Shown: positions 24,156-33,130 of the stretch, piece by piece | How positions within the stretch are numbered: position 1 is the first letter of the stretch | Layout: each line of letters begins with the position of its first letter | Source of the DNA: Solirubrobacteraceae bacterium | Lineage (GTDB): Bacteria; Actinomycetota; Thermoleophilia; Solirubrobacterales; Solirubrobacteraceae | Length of the DNA stretch: 64,000 nucleotides | NCBI GenBank assembly: GCA_024711025.1 | Contig: JANJTP010000002.1 | Coordinates: 81,121-145,120 of the forward strand | Direction: 5' to 3' | Notes under the pieces: model-generated | Told to the model about the DNA's origin: nothing | Databases searched by the model: none | Seen by the model: only the letters and a program-made list of their open reading frames with translations | Translations under genes and position numbers: made by a program

Positions 24156-24161
24156 AGGGTA
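24156..24161 (-). promoter_or_regulatory. -10 element (TACCCT) of the FkbM remnant
   Basis: GATACCCT on the complement strand, ten bases before TTG 24145. Confidence 0.35.
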
Positions 24162-24178
24162 TCCGCACGGGGCGGCGG

Positions 24179-25555
24179 CTACTTGACCTTGACCTTCGCC
24201 TTCGCCCCGGCGTACCCGGTCTTGCCGGCCTTCGCGGTGAAGCTCCCGGCCTGCTTCAGCTTCAGCGTCAGCGTCCCCTTGGCGCCGGTCTTCCCGCTCT
24301 TGCCGGCGATCGAGACCTTCGCTCCCGGCACCGCGTCGCCCGCGTCGGTGACTGTGAGGAGGACCTTGTGGCCGCTCTTGGCCTTCGCCGCGAGGGTCAG
24401 CCCGGGCAGCACGCGCTGCTGCCAGTGGCCCAGGTCGCTGCTGGAGCGCTCGATCAGCGCGAGCACGTCGAGCGGCCCGGTGGAGCCCTCGCCGGCGACG
24501 CGGTGGATCGTGTCGGTCCCCTTCGGCGGCTTGATCGTGCGCGTCGCGCCGAATCGAGTCGCGGCCGCGTTGCTGCGGCGGGCGACGACGCTGCCGTCCC
24601 TGTGCCAGAAGACCCACAGCCGTCCGCCCGGAGCCGGCGCGATCCCGATCGAGCGGGCGCCGCGGGAGGAGGAGAGCAGCAGCGGCTTGTCCGCGCCGAC
24701 CCGCCACAGGGCGGGGCGAGAGAGGAACTGGTTGTCGCCCCGCTGGTAGGCCAGGTAGATGCCGGGTATGCCGCCGAGCCGCCCGGTGATGGCGGTCCGC
24801 GTGCCCGTGTCGGCAGCCGCCCCGCCCGGCGGCGAGACGCGCCCGCCGGTCGGCGCGAGCGAGCGGACCGCCGTGCCGCTGGCGCTTTCGATGAACTTCC
24901 AGGCGATGACCGCCTGGCCGCTGGCGGCGTCGACGCCGACGCTTGGGTCGTAAGCGCAGCAACCGGAGGTGAACGGCACGTCGGGCGCCGCCGGGCTCAG
25001 ACCGACGTGGTAGCCGGACGCGCCCGGCGCGGAGTCGCCCCAGGCGGCGATCGGGGTCCCGTCGGCGCGCAGCGCGCCGCCGATGCCGGCGGCGACGTAG
25101 ACGTTCGAAAGGCCCGCGGGCGTGCTGTTGGAGGCGAGCGTCGGCTGCACCGCCCAGCCACCGCCGGCCCAGGTGGCGGTCGCGAGCCCCTCGTCGAGCG
25201 CGCTGCCCGCCGAGAGGCCGCTGAAGAAGGCGCGCAGGCCACCGCCCGGGCCGCGGAGCAGGAGCGCGCTCTTGTTCACCCCGCCCGGGTAGTGGAAGAC
25301 CGACGCCGGCCCATCGACCGACTTCGCGTCGGCCGCGACACGGCTGTGCAGCACGTCGCCGCCGAGCCCCGCCCCGCGCGTCCACAGCACGTGCAGCACG
25401 CCGTCGCCGGTCCGCGCGAGCCCGACCTCACTGATGTTGAGATCGGGCTGACCGACACCGGTCACCTTCGTCCACGAGCCCGGCGGCCCCGCCTGGGCAC
25501 TCGCGGCGGGGGCGAGCAGGGCGAGGGCGGTCAGTGCGATGACGTGACGCGTCAT
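24179..25555 (-). CDS. secreted protein, probable beta-propeller with Ig-like tail
   Basis: The 458-residue product has a signal peptide (HVIALTALALLAPAASAQA), then about 350 residues of repeated strand pattern such as GVLHVLWTRGAG, PIAAWGDSAPG, GQAVIAWKFIES, RLWVFWHRDGS, the blade-like W-spaced repeats of sialidase-type propellers, and a C-terminal carboxypeptidase-regulatory or Ig-like domain (AVPGAKVSIAGKSGKTGAKGTLTLKL) rich in lysine. No catalytic residues are evident. ATG 25555 is chosen for the signal peptide. It probably acts as a binding or adhesion protein. Confidence 0.7.
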   Translation of the reverse strand: MTRHVIALTALALLAPAASAQAGPPGSWTKVTGVGQPDLNISEVGLARTGDGVLHVLWTRGAGLGGDVLHSRVAADAKSVDGPASVFHYPGGVNKSALLLRGPGGGLRAFFSGLSAGSALDEGLATATWAGGGWAVQPTLASNSTPAGLSNVYVAAGIGGALRADGTPIAAWGDSAPGASGYHVGLSPAAPDVPFTSGCCAYDPSVGVDAASGQAVIAWKFIESASGTAVRSLAPTGGRVSPPGGAAADTGTRTAITGRLGGIPGIYLAYQRGDNQFLSRPALWRVGADKPLLLSSSRGARSIGIAPAPGGRLWVFWHRDGSVVARRSNAAATRFGATRTIKPPKGTDTIHRVAGEGSTGPLDVLALIERSSSDLGHWQQRVLPGLTLAAKAKSGHKVLLTVTDAGDAVPGAKVSIAGKSGKTGAKGTLTLKLKQAGSFTAKAGKTGYAGAKAKVKVK

Positions 25556-25690
25556 GGGGACTCGTCTCCCGTTCTCACCGGCAGTGGACAAGGGTGGGCG
25601 CCTGTTGGGTGACGGTATTGGGAAGGGGGCCTGCCTGAAATCGGTGGTAATTACGGGTCATAAGGGCATCACGATGCCCATGCTCGGCGG

Positions 25691-25990
25691 CTACCCCCGC
25701 CGGTCCTCGATCGCCTCGTACCAGGTCGTCTGCGCCGGCCCGGTCTGCAGGCCCTCGAGGCGCTCGGCGGTCTCGCGGAACGGGTCCTGCTCGCGCCAGC
25801 TCTCCCAGGCGGCGCGGCTATCCCAGGTGCCGACGATGACGCGGGCGCGCTCGTCGTCGAGCGGCTTGAGCAGCTGGCCGCCGACCCATCCGGGCTGGCC
25901 CTTGGCCGCGGCGAGGCGGTCGTGCATCGCGGCGTCCCATTCCGCCGACTCGCCGTCCTTCAACGCGACATGTGTGATCACGGTCACCAT
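25691..25990 (-). CDS. antibiotic biosynthesis monooxygenase (ABM) domain protein
   Basis: The 99-residue ferredoxin-like protein shows TVITHVALKDGESAEWDAAM, the GWVGGQLLKPLDDERARVIVGTWDS strands and AAWESWREQDPFRETAERL, the usual ABM layout with its W-x-S-x-x-A-W-x-x-W pattern. Such proteins dimerise and act as small monooxygenases or heme-degrading enzymes, or have no known activity. ATG 25990 has AGGAGG eight bases upstream and is clearly preferred over the longer frame. Confidence 0.85.
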   Translation of the reverse strand: MVTVITHVALKDGESAEWDAAMHDRLAAAKGQPGWVGGQLLKPLDDERARVIVGTWDSRAAWESWREQDPFRETAERLEGLQTGPAQTTWYEAIEDRRG

Positions 25991-26091
25991 CACGCGGACC
26001 TCCTGGTGGGTTTCGGCCGATCGCTCGCGACCGACGAGCACGCGGAAGCGCTCGAGCATCACGCGGGCCCCCGATCGCGATCCGGTCGATC

Positions 26092-27105
26092 CTACCCCGG
26101 AGACGGCGGCCGCTGACGGAGCAGCCCCCGCGCCGGGCCACGCGGGCCGAACGCGAGCGCGACGACCGCGATCAGCGTGCCGGCGGCGATAGCGCCGAGC
26201 GCGATGTCCGCGAGCAGGCCCGTCTTGATCTCCCACGCGGCGCGCACCGCGGCCTGCGCTGCGGACGTGGTGGCAAGGTCGTCGGCGGCGAGGTCGCCGA
26301 GCAGCGGGCGAAGCGCGAGCACGACGGCGCCGGCGCAGGCGAGCCCGGCCCCGACCGCGACGACGGCGCGCCTGCGGGCCGAGCGCGCCCGCCACACGGC
26401 TGCGGCGTAGAGGACCGCCGACAGGACGACGAGCGCGATCGCCAGCGAGCGCAGCAGGCGCGCCGCGGTGCGCGCCCGGTCGAGGTCCGCGGCGTCCATG
26501 ACGCGCAGGCGCCCGACGCCGGGAGGGATCAGGCTCGGGAGCGCGGCCGGTAGTCGGGCGCCGGCCGCGGCGTCGTCGAGCAGCGGGTGCAGGTCGAGGT
26601 AGACGGAGCGCCCCTCGCGCGTGAGCAGCGGGCTCCCATGATCGACCGCCGAGACGAACTGCTCGTGCGCGAGGCGGTTCGCGCGCTCCCACGCCGCTCG
26701 CGCGCCGGGCCTTCCCAGGGCGTCGCTCGTCGCCCGCTCGAGCGGGGCCCGTGCGGCGCCGGCCACGAGGCCGGCGAGAGGCCGAAGCTGCTCGGGCAGT
26801 CGCTCGGCATAGGTGTCGGCGGCGACGAGCAGCTGGCCCGTCAGGTAGCCGGCGACCGCGTCGCGGATCGGCGGGCTCTCGAGCAGCTCGGTGCTGGACG
26901 CGGTCCAGGTCGCCGTGTCGAGGATCTCGTGCTTCGCCCACACCGCGAACATCGCTCCCACGGCGACCACGCTCGCGACCGCGATCAGCGCCAGAGCCGG
27001 CGCCGGCCGGCCCGGCCCGCTCCCGGTCTTCCGCCGGGTCGTTCTCGCTTCCCGGGTCGCGCCCGTCTCCTGCCCGGCCGTCCCCGTCTCCCCGCCGCCC
27101 TCCAT
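26092..27105 (-). CDS. membrane protein with large extracytoplasmic domain
   Basis: The 337-residue protein has a charged disordered N-terminus, one membrane helix (about 36-57), an external domain of some 160 residues with YLTGQLLVAADTYAERLPEQLRPLAG and LDLHPLLDD, then three further helices (about 215-235, 245-265, 300-325). No family I can name. It starts with ATG 27105, nine bases after a TAGCGT hexamer, and is divergent from the acyltransferase gene. Confidence 0.7.
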   Translation of the reverse strand: MEGGGETGTAGQETGATREARTTRRKTGSGPGRPAPALALIAVASVVAVGAMFAVWAKHEILDTATWTASSTELLESPPIRDAVAGYLTGQLLVAADTYAERLPEQLRPLAGLVAGAARAPLERATSDALGRPGARAAWERANRLAHEQFVSAVDHGSPLLTREGRSVYLDLHPLLDDAAAGARLPAALPSLIPPGVGRLRVMDAADLDRARTAARLLRSLAIALVVLSAVLYAAAVWRARSARRRAVVAVGAGLACAGAVVLALRPLLGDLAADDLATTSAAQAAVRAAWEIKTGLLADIALGAIAAGTLIAVVALAFGPRGPARGLLRQRPPSPG

Positions 27106-27114
27106 CGCAGGCAG

Positions 27115-27120
27115 ACGCTA
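27115..27120 (-). promoter_or_regulatory. -10 element (TAGCGT)
   Basis: Complement strand; nine bases before ATG 27105. Confidence 0.4.
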
Positions 27121-27169
27121 CCGGGGCTCGACGCGGCCGCCGAAACCGGCGCCCGCATCGGGGCGCCGG

Positions 27170-27175
27170 TACCCT
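27170..27175 (+). promoter_or_regulatory. -10 element (TACCCT), leaderless acyltransferase gene
   Basis: GGTACCCT is followed after exactly seven bases by GTG 27183. Confidence 0.55.
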
Positions 27176-27182
27176 CGGGCGG

Positions 27183-28448
27183 GTGCCCCGGTCCGGTCCC
27201 AGCGACGCGGCACGCCGCAACGCGGCGCTCGACGGGTTGCGCGGGATCGCCGCGCTCAGCGTCTTCGCGTTCCACGCCTGGCTCTACACGCTCGATCGCG
27301 TGCGTGTCGCCTCCGCTCGCGACGACTCGCTCGGCGCGCACTTCGCGGCCGAGCTGCGGATCGGCCTGGTGCTGTTCTTCGTCCTGTCGGGCTTCCTGCT
27401 CTTCCGTCCGTGGCCCCGGGCGGCGCTCGCGGTGCAGCCTTGGCGCGCGCCGCGCCCGATGACGTACGCCGTCCACCGGATCGGGCGGATCGTCCCCGCC
27501 TACTGGCTGGCGATCGTCGGCTCGGCGCTGCTGCTTTGGCCGCTCGCCGGCGAGCCCGGCGTGCGCCTGCCGCCGCTCGAGCAGCTTCCGCTGTTCTTCC
27601 TCTTCGCGCAGAACCTCGGCCCACGGACGTTGATGACGCTCGACCCGCCGATGTGGACGCTGGCCGTCGAGGCGAGCTTCTACCTCGTGCTGCCGCTGAT
27701 CGGCCGGCTGGCGCTGCGCGCCCGTCCGACGCGGCTCAGCCAGGCGGCTGCGCCGCTCGCGCTGCTGGCGCTCGGCGTCGCCTTCAACTGGTGGCTCGCC
27801 GGGCGCGAGGCCGCGCCGCTGGCGCTCTCGAAGAGCCTCGCCGCGATGCTTCCGTACTTCGCGCTGGGGATGCTCGCGGCGGTGCTCGTCGCCGGACGGC
27901 GTCCCTCACGCGGCGCGGCGGCGGCGCTGCTCGCCGGCGGCGCCGCGCTGGTGCTGCTCGACGGCTGGCTCCATGCGAGCGCGGTCGCGGGCAGCGAGCT
28001 CTCGCAGGCGCTGCGTGTCTGGCGCGACCTCCCCGCGGCGATCGGCTTCGCAGCGATCGTGGCCGTCTGCGCGGAGCGGCCGCCGCGAGCGCTCGCCGCG
28101 CGCCCGCTGGCCCGGAGCGGCGAGCTCTCCTACGGCCTCTACCTCTGGCATGTGCCGGTGCTGCTCTGGCTGCGCGCCAAGGGCCTGCTCCCGGGCGGCG
28201 TCGTCGGCGCCGTGCTCGTCGGCCTGCCGGCGTCGCTGGCACTCGCCTGGCTGAGCTGGCGGCTGGTCGAGCGCCCGGCGGTTCGCTGGAGCCGGCGCAC
28301 GGGGCTGCTCGGCGCCAATGCCGAGCGCCCGGCGGTCAGCGAAGCCGGACGGCGAAGCGCCGGAAGAGCTCGCTCCCGTACGCGTTCCAGCCGGGCAGGT
28401 GCTCTGCCAGCCCGGAGCGGATCGCGGCCTCATCGCGTTCCCGGGTGA
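27183..28448 (+). CDS. membrane acyltransferase (acyltransferase_3 / OatA family)
   Basis: The 421-residue protein has about ten membrane helices and family 3 acyltransferase motifs: LDGLRGIAALSVFAFHAW with the catalytic-type His, GLVLFFVLSGFLLFRPW, YAVHRIGRIVPAYWLAI and TLAVEASFYLVLPLI with the conserved Glu. It acylates an extracytoplasmic sugar on a glycan or lipid. GTG 27183 is fixed by the leaderless -10; the longer frame from 26751 lies within the promoter and opposite gene. The last 38 residues are a basic low-complexity tail that overlaps the convergent GATase gene by 113 bp. Confidence 0.88.
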   Translation: MPRSGPSDAARRNAALDGLRGIAALSVFAFHAWLYTLDRVRVASARDDSLGAHFAAELRIGLVLFFVLSGFLLFRPWPRAALAVQPWRAPRPMTYAVHRIGRIVPAYWLAIVGSALLLWPLAGEPGVRLPPLEQLPLFFLFAQNLGPRTLMTLDPPMWTLAVEASFYLVLPLIGRLALRARPTRLSQAAAPLALLALGVAFNWWLAGREAAPLALSKSLAAMLPYFALGMLAAVLVAGRRPSRGAAAALLAGGAALVLLDGWLHASAVAGSELSQALRVWRDLPAAIGFAAIVAVCAERPPRALAARPLARSGELSYGLYLWHVPVLLWLRAKGLLPGGVVGAVLVGLPASLALAWLSWRLVERPAVRWSRRTGLLGANAERPAVSEAGRRSAGRARSRTRSSRAGALPARSGSRPHRVPG

Positions 28449-29040
28449 GTGGGTCGCCGTCGCCGTCATGCGTGTCGGCGAACCACCCCTCGAGGATCTC
28501 GCCGGTCACCTCGGGGTGGTACTGGAGGCCCCATGCCTCGCCGAGTCGAAACGCCTGCACGCAGACGGGGCTGCGCGCCAGCACCTGGGCGCCCGGCGGC
28601 GGCTCGACGGCGTACGTGTGCCATTGCAGGCTCGCGAAGCGCGGCTCGCCGAAGCCGATCACCGGGTCCGCGCGCCCCGCGTCGGTCAGCTCGACGTCCG
28701 GCCAGCCGACCTCGCGCTCGCTTGCGCGTACCACGCTGCCGCCGGTCGCCTCGGCGATGAGCTGGGCACCGAGACAGATGCCCAGCACCGGGCGTCCTGT
28801 GCCCAGCCAGCTCCGCAGCAGCGCGATCTCGCCGGTCAGGTAGGGGTAGCGGTCCTGCTCGCAGACGTTCTGGTCGCCGCCCAGCACCAGCAGCGCTGCG
28901 TAGCCGCCGAGCGGGCGCGGCGGCTCGGGGGCCAGCGCCGGGCACCACTCCTCGATCTCGTGGCCGGCGGCGGTCGCGCCGTCCTGCAGCACGCCGCTCG
29001 TCCCGCCGTCGGGATGCATGATCGAGAGGATCCGGCTCAT
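28336..29040 (-). CDS. class I glutamine amidotransferase-like protein
   Basis: The 234-residue protein is a stand-alone type 1 GATase domain: LLVLGGDQNVCEQD (oxyanion side), nucleophile Cys89 in GICLGAQ, and His175/Glu177 in LQYHPEV. It resembles GMP synthase-like amidotransferases of COG0518 that hydrolyse gamma-glutamyl bonds. It starts with ATG 29040 in an ATGA overlap with the MFS gene stop, so both are co-translated; a transporter plus a gamma-glutamyl hydrolase could take up and open a glutamyl-linked amine, which is inference. Confidence 0.85.
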   Translation of the reverse strand: MSRILSIMHPDGGTSGVLQDGATAAGHEIEEWCPALAPEPPRPLGGYAALLVLGGDQNVCEQDRYPYLTGEIALLRSWLGTGRPVLGICLGAQLIAEATGGSVVRASEREVGWPDVELTDAGRADPVIGFGEPRFASLQWHTYAVEPPPGAQVLARSPVCVQAFRLGEAWGLQYHPEVTGEILEGWFADTHDGDGDPLTRERDEAAIRSGLAEHLPGWNAYGSELFRRFAVRLR

Positions 29041-30404
29041 CGTGCCGCCGATCCTGTCAGCGCGGGCGCTCCGGCGGTGGCCAGCCCGCGCGTGCCGAGC
29101 CAGCCGACGAGCGCCCCGGCCAGGCAGGTGAGCGCTCCGAACCAGAAGGCGCCCGGATAGCCGGCGAACGACGCGACGACGCCGGCGATCGGGGCCCCGA
29201 GGCCGAAGCCGAGGTCGAAGAACGCGCTGAAGGCGCCCATCGCGACGCCGCGGCGGCGCTCGTCGGCCTCGCGCGCGACGATCAGCGCGAGCGAGGGGAA
29301 CAGCAGCGAGGCCCCCATGCCGAACACGATCGCCCCGGCGAGGGCGACGGTGAGGACGTGCGCGGCGGCGATCACCGCCATCCCGGCGGCCATCGCCAGC
29401 CCGGCCAGCGTCGAGGCACGGCGCGGGCCGATCCGGTCGGGCAGGTCGCCGACGAAGAGGCGCGTTACCACCAGCGCGATCGCGTAGACCGAGAACACGG
29501 ACGCGCCGTGACCGATGCCGCGCTCGTCGAGCAGCAGCACGACGAACGCGGCGAGCGCGGCGTAGCCGACGTTGGACAGCGCGAGCGCGACTCCCGGCTT
29601 GATCGTCGCCGCCGGCAGCCAGCGCTCCATCCGCCACCCGTCGGCGGGCTCCGCGGCGGGGACGGTGGCGGGGGCGTCACCGGCACGCGTCGCGTGGGTG
29701 TCGTGCGCGTCGGCCGCGCGGGCGCCGGGCGCTGAGCCGCTCCCGTGCCGCAGGCCGGCCTCCGCCTCGACGAACGCCTCGGCGATCGGCAGGGGCCGCG
29801 GGGCGCCGGACGGGATCGCGCGGGCGATCAGCAGCCCGACCAGCGGGGCGAGCGCCGCGAGCGCCCAGACGGCGCGGAACCCGCCGACGTCGTAGGTGAT
29901 CTCGCCGACCATCGAGCCGAGCCCCAGGCCGCCCCAGATCGCAAGGCCGAAGATCCCGATCGCCCGGCCGCGACGCTCTCCCGTGGAGAGGTCGACGACC
30001 CACGCCAGGCCGGCCGCGAAGACCATCCCCTCGCCGAACCCGACCACCAGCCGGGCGAACAGCAGGCCTACGATCCCCAGCGGCGCCGACAGCAGCAGCC
30101 CCGCGACGCTCACGATCGCGATGCCGGTCGAGTGGACCGCCTTGCGCCCGTGGAGGTCCGCGAGGCGCCCGCCGATCGGCCGGCTGATCAGCGCCGTCAG
30201 GGTGAACGCGCCGATCACCACGCCGACCGCGACGTCGCCGCCGCCGAGCGGGCCGGTGACGTACCGCGGCAGGATCGGCAGTACCGCCCCGATCGCCAGG
30301 ACGCAGAGCAGCGTCGAGGCGAAGACGCCGAGGAAGGAGCGCAGCGCGCGGCCCCGCGCCACCTCGCGACGCGGGTCGTCGAGCCCCGTCGCGCCGGCGT
30401 CCAC
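29037..30404 (-). CDS. major facilitator superfamily transporter
   Basis: The 455-residue protein has 12 predicted helices with the MFS loop 2-3 motif [16 protein letters not shown] and its echo in the second half ([14 protein letters not shown]). The central cytoplasmic loop of about 65 residues is Ala/His/Asp-rich. It begins with GTG 30404, eight bases after a TAGCCT hexamer. Drug or metabolite efflux is likely; no substrate can be assigned. It is coupled to the GATase gene. Confidence 0.9.
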   Translation of the reverse strand: MDAGATGLDDPRREVARGRALRSFLGVFASTLLCVLAIGAVLPILPRYVTGPLGGGDVAVGVVIGAFTLTALISRPIGGRLADLHGRKAVHSTGIAIVSVAGLLLSAPLGIVGLLFARLVVGFGEGMVFAAGLAWVVDLSTGERRGRAIGIFGLAIWGGLGLGSMVGEITYDVGGFRAVWALAALAPLVGLLIARAIPSGAPRPLPIAEAFVEAEAGLRHGSGSAPGARAADAHDTHATRAGDAPATVPAAEPADGWRMERWLPAATIKPGVALALSNVGYAALAAFVVLLLDERGIGHGASVFSVYAIALVVTRLFVGDLPDRIGPRRASTLAGLAMAAGMAVIAAAHVLTVALAGAIVFGMGASLLFPSLALIVAREADERRRGVAMGAFSAFFDLGFGLGAPIAGVVASFAGYPGAFWFGALTCLAGALVGWLGTRGLATAGAPALTGSAAR

Positions 30405-30412
30405 GTCGGTCG

Positions 30413-30418
30413 AGGCTA
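30413..30418 (-). promoter_or_regulatory. -10 element (TAGCCT) of the MFS operon
   Basis: Complement strand; eight bases before GTG 30404, predicting an essentially leaderless mRNA. Confidence 0.45.
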
Positions 30419-30474
30419 GTGGCAGCGCGCGCGAGCGCCCGTGCGCTCGGCTGCCCCGGGTGGATCGTCCGCGC

Positions 30475-30480
30475 TACACT
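30475..30480 (+). promoter_or_regulatory. -10 element (TACACT) of rpmG operon
   Basis: GCTACACT predicts a start near 30487 and a 75-nt leader. In that leader TGTCCCG (30516-30522) pairs with CGGGACA (30530-30536), a hairpin that may control the operon. Confidence 0.45.
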
Positions 30481-30561
30481 GCCGATCTCGACTCGCCCGG
30501 GGCGGGTCGTTTCTCTGTCCCGGCGCGATCGGGACAGGATCCTCTCGACCGGAGTCGCACC

Positions 30562-30726
30562 ATGGCCCGCGGAGACGTGCGCATCGCTGTCACCCTCGCG
30601 TGCGAGGACTGCAAGCGGCGCAACTACCAGACGAACAAGAGCAAGCGAAACACGCCCGATCGCATCACCCTGCGCAAGTACTGCCGGTGGTGCCGGACGC
30701 ACACGAGCCACAAGGAGACCCGCTAG
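30562..30726 (+). CDS. rpmG: 50S ribosomal protein L33
   Basis: The 54-residue protein keeps two zinc-type CxxC pairs (CEDCKRRNY and CRWCRTHT) and the [12 protein letters not shown] core, so it is the C+ form of L33 found beside secE. It sits in the large subunit near the E site. Start ATG 30562. secE begins 13 bp after its stop, so the two share a transcript. Confidence 0.95.
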   Translation: MARGDVRIAVTLACEDCKRRNYQTNKSKRNTPDRITLRKYCRWCRTHTSHKETR

Positions 30727-30739
30727 CCGGGATGCCGCC

Positions 30740-31309
30740 GTGGCCCGTGACCGCAAGCGAGCCAAGCAGCGTCGGGCGCGCCGTGAGCAGCACGGTGGCC
30801 GGCCGACGCCTGCTCGGCCTCGGGCCGAGGAGCCGCTCGACCACGCCTCGGGCGAGGTCGACGAGTTCGAGGCCAGGCTGGCCGCCGGCTCGGCGGACGA
30901 GCCCGCGCCCGGCGGCGATCCGAGCGAGCTGAGCACCGACGGCCCCGGCGACGTCGATTCTCTGAGCGACGAGGACTTCGACGCGCTCGAGGACGACGTC
31001 GACGAGGTCGAGCAGGCCATCGAGGTCGGCGACGGCCGGTCGATCGAGCGCGCCGAGCGCGCGGCCGGCGCCGGCGTCGAGCGCCGCCGGCGAGGCGCCG
31101 CCTCCGCGGGGGGGGCGACGCACCGCGGGCCCGGCCGCTTCGTGGGCTTCCTGCGCGCCTCATGGGCCGAGCTTCAGCGCGTTCAGTGGCCGGATCGCCG
31201 TCAGGTCGCCCAGGCGACCGCCGTCGTCCTCGGCTTCGTCGTCGTCGCCGGGCTGTACCTGGGACTGGCCGACAAGGTCTCCCAGGAGATCGTCAACCTC
31301 ATCGTCTGA
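30740..31309 (+). CDS. secE: preprotein translocase subunit SecE, long N-terminal extension
   Basis: The C-terminal 60 residues are a normal single-helix SecE: FLRASWAELQRVQWPDRRQV on the cytoplasmic side, then a membrane helix (TAVVLGFVVVAGLYLGLADKV). It clamps SecY in the translocon. The first 130 residues are unusual: a basic start (VARDRKRAKQRRARREQ) followed by a long acidic, disordered stretch. SecE is often 60-120 residues; this is 189. GTG 30740 gives the basic start and spacing of 13 bp from rpmG; I see no better internal start. Confidence 0.9.
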   Translation: MARDRKRAKQRRARREQHGGRPTPARPRAEEPLDHASGEVDEFEARLAAGSADEPAPGGDPSELSTDGPGDVDSLSDEDFDALEDDVDEVEQAIEVGDGRSIERAERAAGAGVERRRRGAASAGGATHRGPGRFVGFLRASWAELQRVQWPDRRQVAQATAVVLGFVVVAGLYLGLADKVSQEIVNLIV

Positions 31310-31351
31310 GGCCGAGCCCTCCCAACACCCTCACATCGGACCACAGAATCC

Positions 31352-31873
31352 ATGTATCGCTGGTACGTCGTCAACACCAAGTCAGGGCACGAGAAGAAGG
31401 TCAAGCAGAACCTCGAGCACCGGCTCGTGTCGCTCGGCCAGTCGCGCGCCGTGCGCCAGATCGTCGTCCCGACCGAGACGGTCTCCGAGCTCAAGGAGGG
31501 CCAGAAGGTCTCCGTCGAGAAGCGCACGATGCCCGGCTACGTGCTCGTCAACATGGACCTCACCGACGACTCGTGGATCCTCGTCAAGGACACTCCGGGC
31601 GTCACCGGGTTCGTCGGTGCGTCCAACGAGCCGGTGCCGCTGACCCAGTCCGAAGTCGACCGTCTGCTGCACCGCGAGGTCGCGCAGAAGGTCGCGACCA
31701 AGGCCCAGTTCGCGGTCGGCGAGTCCGTCAAGGTGATCTCCGGCCCGCTCTCGGACTTCTCCGGCGAGATCTCCGAGGTCAACCAGGAGCAGAGCAAGCT
31801 CAAGGTGCTCGTGTCGATCTTCGGCCGCGAGACGCCGGTCGAGGTCGGCTTCGACCAGGTCAAGAAGATCTGA
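31352..31873 (+). CDS. nusG: transcription termination/antitermination factor NusG
   Basis: The 173-residue protein has the NGN domain ([16 protein letters not shown], then [13 protein letters not shown] and TPGVTGFVG) and a C-terminal KOW domain ([19 protein letters not shown]). It binds the polymerase clamp and links it to Rho or ribosomes. It lacks the long acidic N-terminal extension seen in many other actinobacterial NusGs. It is the third gene of the rpmG-secE-nusG group. Confidence 0.95.
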   Translation: MYRWYVVNTKSGHEKKVKQNLEHRLVSLGQSRAVRQIVVPTETVSELKEGQKVSVEKRTMPGYVLVNMDLTDDSWILVKDTPGVTGFVGASNEPVPLTQSEVDRLLHREVAQKVATKAQFAVGESVKVISGPLSDFSGEISEVNQEQSKLKVLVSIFGRETPVEVGFDQVKKI

Positions 31874-31887
31874 CCCGCCCGTCCCTC

Positions 31888-31893
31888 TACCCT
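31888..31893 (+). promoter_or_regulatory. possible internal -10 (TACCCT) before rplK
   Basis: TACCCT lies 11 bases before ATG 31905 in the 31-bp gap after nusG; it may give extra near-leaderless rplKA transcripts. Confidence 0.3.
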
Positions 31894-31904
31894 CCCTCAC
31901 GCAC

Positions 31905-32327
31905 ATGGCGAAAAAGGTCTTAACCCAGATCAAGCTGCAGGCCCCCGGCGGGCAGGCCACCCCGGCGCCGCCGGTCGGCCCCGCGCTCGGCCAGCACGGG
32001 ATCAACATCATGGAGTTCTGCAAGGCGTTCAACGCCCAGACGCAGGACGCCCAGGGCGTGATCACGCCGGTCGTCATCACCGTCTACGAGGACCGCTCGT
32101 TCACGTTCGTGACGAAGACGCCCCCGGCCGCGGTGCTGATCAAGCAGGCGATCTCGCTCGACAAGGGCTCCGGCGAGCCGAATCGCACCAAGGTCGGCAA
32201 GATCACGGAGGCCCAGGTGCGGGAGATCGCCGAGAAGAAGCTGAACGACTTGAGCGCAAACGACGTCGACGCGGCCGCGCGGATCATCGCGGGCACGGCC
32301 CGGTCGATGGGCGTGGAGGTGGTGTGA
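31905..32327 (+). CDS. rplK: 50S ribosomal protein L11
   Basis: The 140-residue protein is a standard L11: [22 protein letters not shown], the [15 protein letters not shown] helix region and the rRNA-binding C-terminal domain with [10 protein letters not shown] at the end. It binds the GTPase-associated centre of 23S rRNA. It forms the L11 operon with rplA, which begins at its stop codon. Confidence 0.97.
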   Translation: MAKKVLTQIKLQAPGGQATPAPPVGPALGQHGINIMEFCKAFNAQTQDAQGVITPVVITVYEDRSFTFVTKTPPAAVLIKQAISLDKGSGEPNRTKVGKITEAQVREIAEKKLNDLSANDVDAAARIIAGTARSMGVEVV

Positions 32328-32329
32328 GC

Positions 32330-33058
32330 ATGTCGGCGAATCACGGCAAGAGCTACGTCGAGGCTCGCGCGAAGGTCGATCGCGAGCACGAGTACGAGCC
32401 GGCGGAGGCCGTCGCGCTCGTCAAGGAGTGCCGTCGCGCGTCGTTCGACGAGTCGGTCGAGGTGCACGTGCGCACCGGGCTGAACGTCCGACACGCCGAC
32501 GAGCAGCTGCGCGGGACGATCGCGCTGCCCAACGGCCTCGGCAAGTCGGTCTCGGTCGTCGTCTTCGCACAGGGCGACAAGGCCCGCGAGGCGCAGGAGG
32601 CGGGCGCCGACGTCGTCGGCGCCGAGGACCTCGCCAAGCGCGTCGAGGAGGGCTTCACCGACTTCGACGTGGCGATCGCCACGCCCGACCTGATGCCGGT
32701 GGTCGGCCGCCTGGGCCGGATCCTCGGCCCCTCGGGCAAGATGCCCAACCCGAAGGTCGGCACCGTCACGATGGACGTCGGCAAGGCCGTCGAGGAGGCG
32801 AAGGCCGGCAAGGTCGAGTACCGCACCGACCGCAACGCCATCGTCCACCTGGTGATCGGCAAGGCGAGCTTCGACGACAGGGCGCTGCTGGAGAACTACG
32901 CCGCCGTCGTCGAGGAGCTCGTGCGCGCCAGGCCGTCCGCGGCGAAGGGCCGCTACATCCGGTCGATCACGCTCGCCTCGACGCAGGGCCCGGGCGTGAA
33001 GGTCGACCCCACCAAGCTCCGCGACATCCTCCAGGAGGCGACGCCGGCCGCGGCGTAG
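32330..33058 (+). CDS. rplA: 50S ribosomal protein L1
   Basis: The 242-residue protein has the L1 domain order: [64 protein letters not shown] (the rRNA-binding signature) and the C-terminal [16 protein letters not shown]1 also represses its operon in many bacteria. GGAGG at 32315-32319 precedes both GTG 32324 (overlapping the rplK stop) and ATG 32330; I give the ATG, but the GTG would add two residues. Confidence 0.95.
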   Translation: MSANHGKSYVEARAKVDREHEYEPAEAVALVKECRRASFDESVEVHVRTGLNVRHADEQLRGTIALPNGLGKSVSVVVFAQGDKAREAQEAGADVVGAEDLAKRVEEGFTDFDVAIATPDLMPVVGRLGRILGPSGKMPNPKVGTVTMDVGKAVEEAKAGKVEYRTDRNAIVHLVIGKASFDDRALLENYAAVVEELVRARPSAAKGRYIRSITLASTQGPGVKVDPTKLRDILQEATPAAA

Positions 33059-33130
33059 CCCAAGGACACTCGCGCCCCGAAGACCTCCGGCAGGCCGCGA
33101 CGGCGGCTGGAAGCCCGGACGAGGAGGCAC
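33059..33130 (+). promoter_or_regulatory. rplJ leader, candidate L10-binding RNA
   Basis: The 72-nt gap before rplJ can fold a hairpin GCCGC-GACG-GCGGC within a larger CC-rich stem, ending in a GAGGAGG ribosome binding site. In many bacteria the L10-L12 complex binds such a leader to control rplJL. I cannot confirm the kink-turn core by eye. Confidence 0.3.

Noticed and set aside
24179..25555. Sialidase call for the secreted propeller-like protein.
   Set aside because: Strand repeats are present but no Asp-box series or catalytic Arg triad could be identified.
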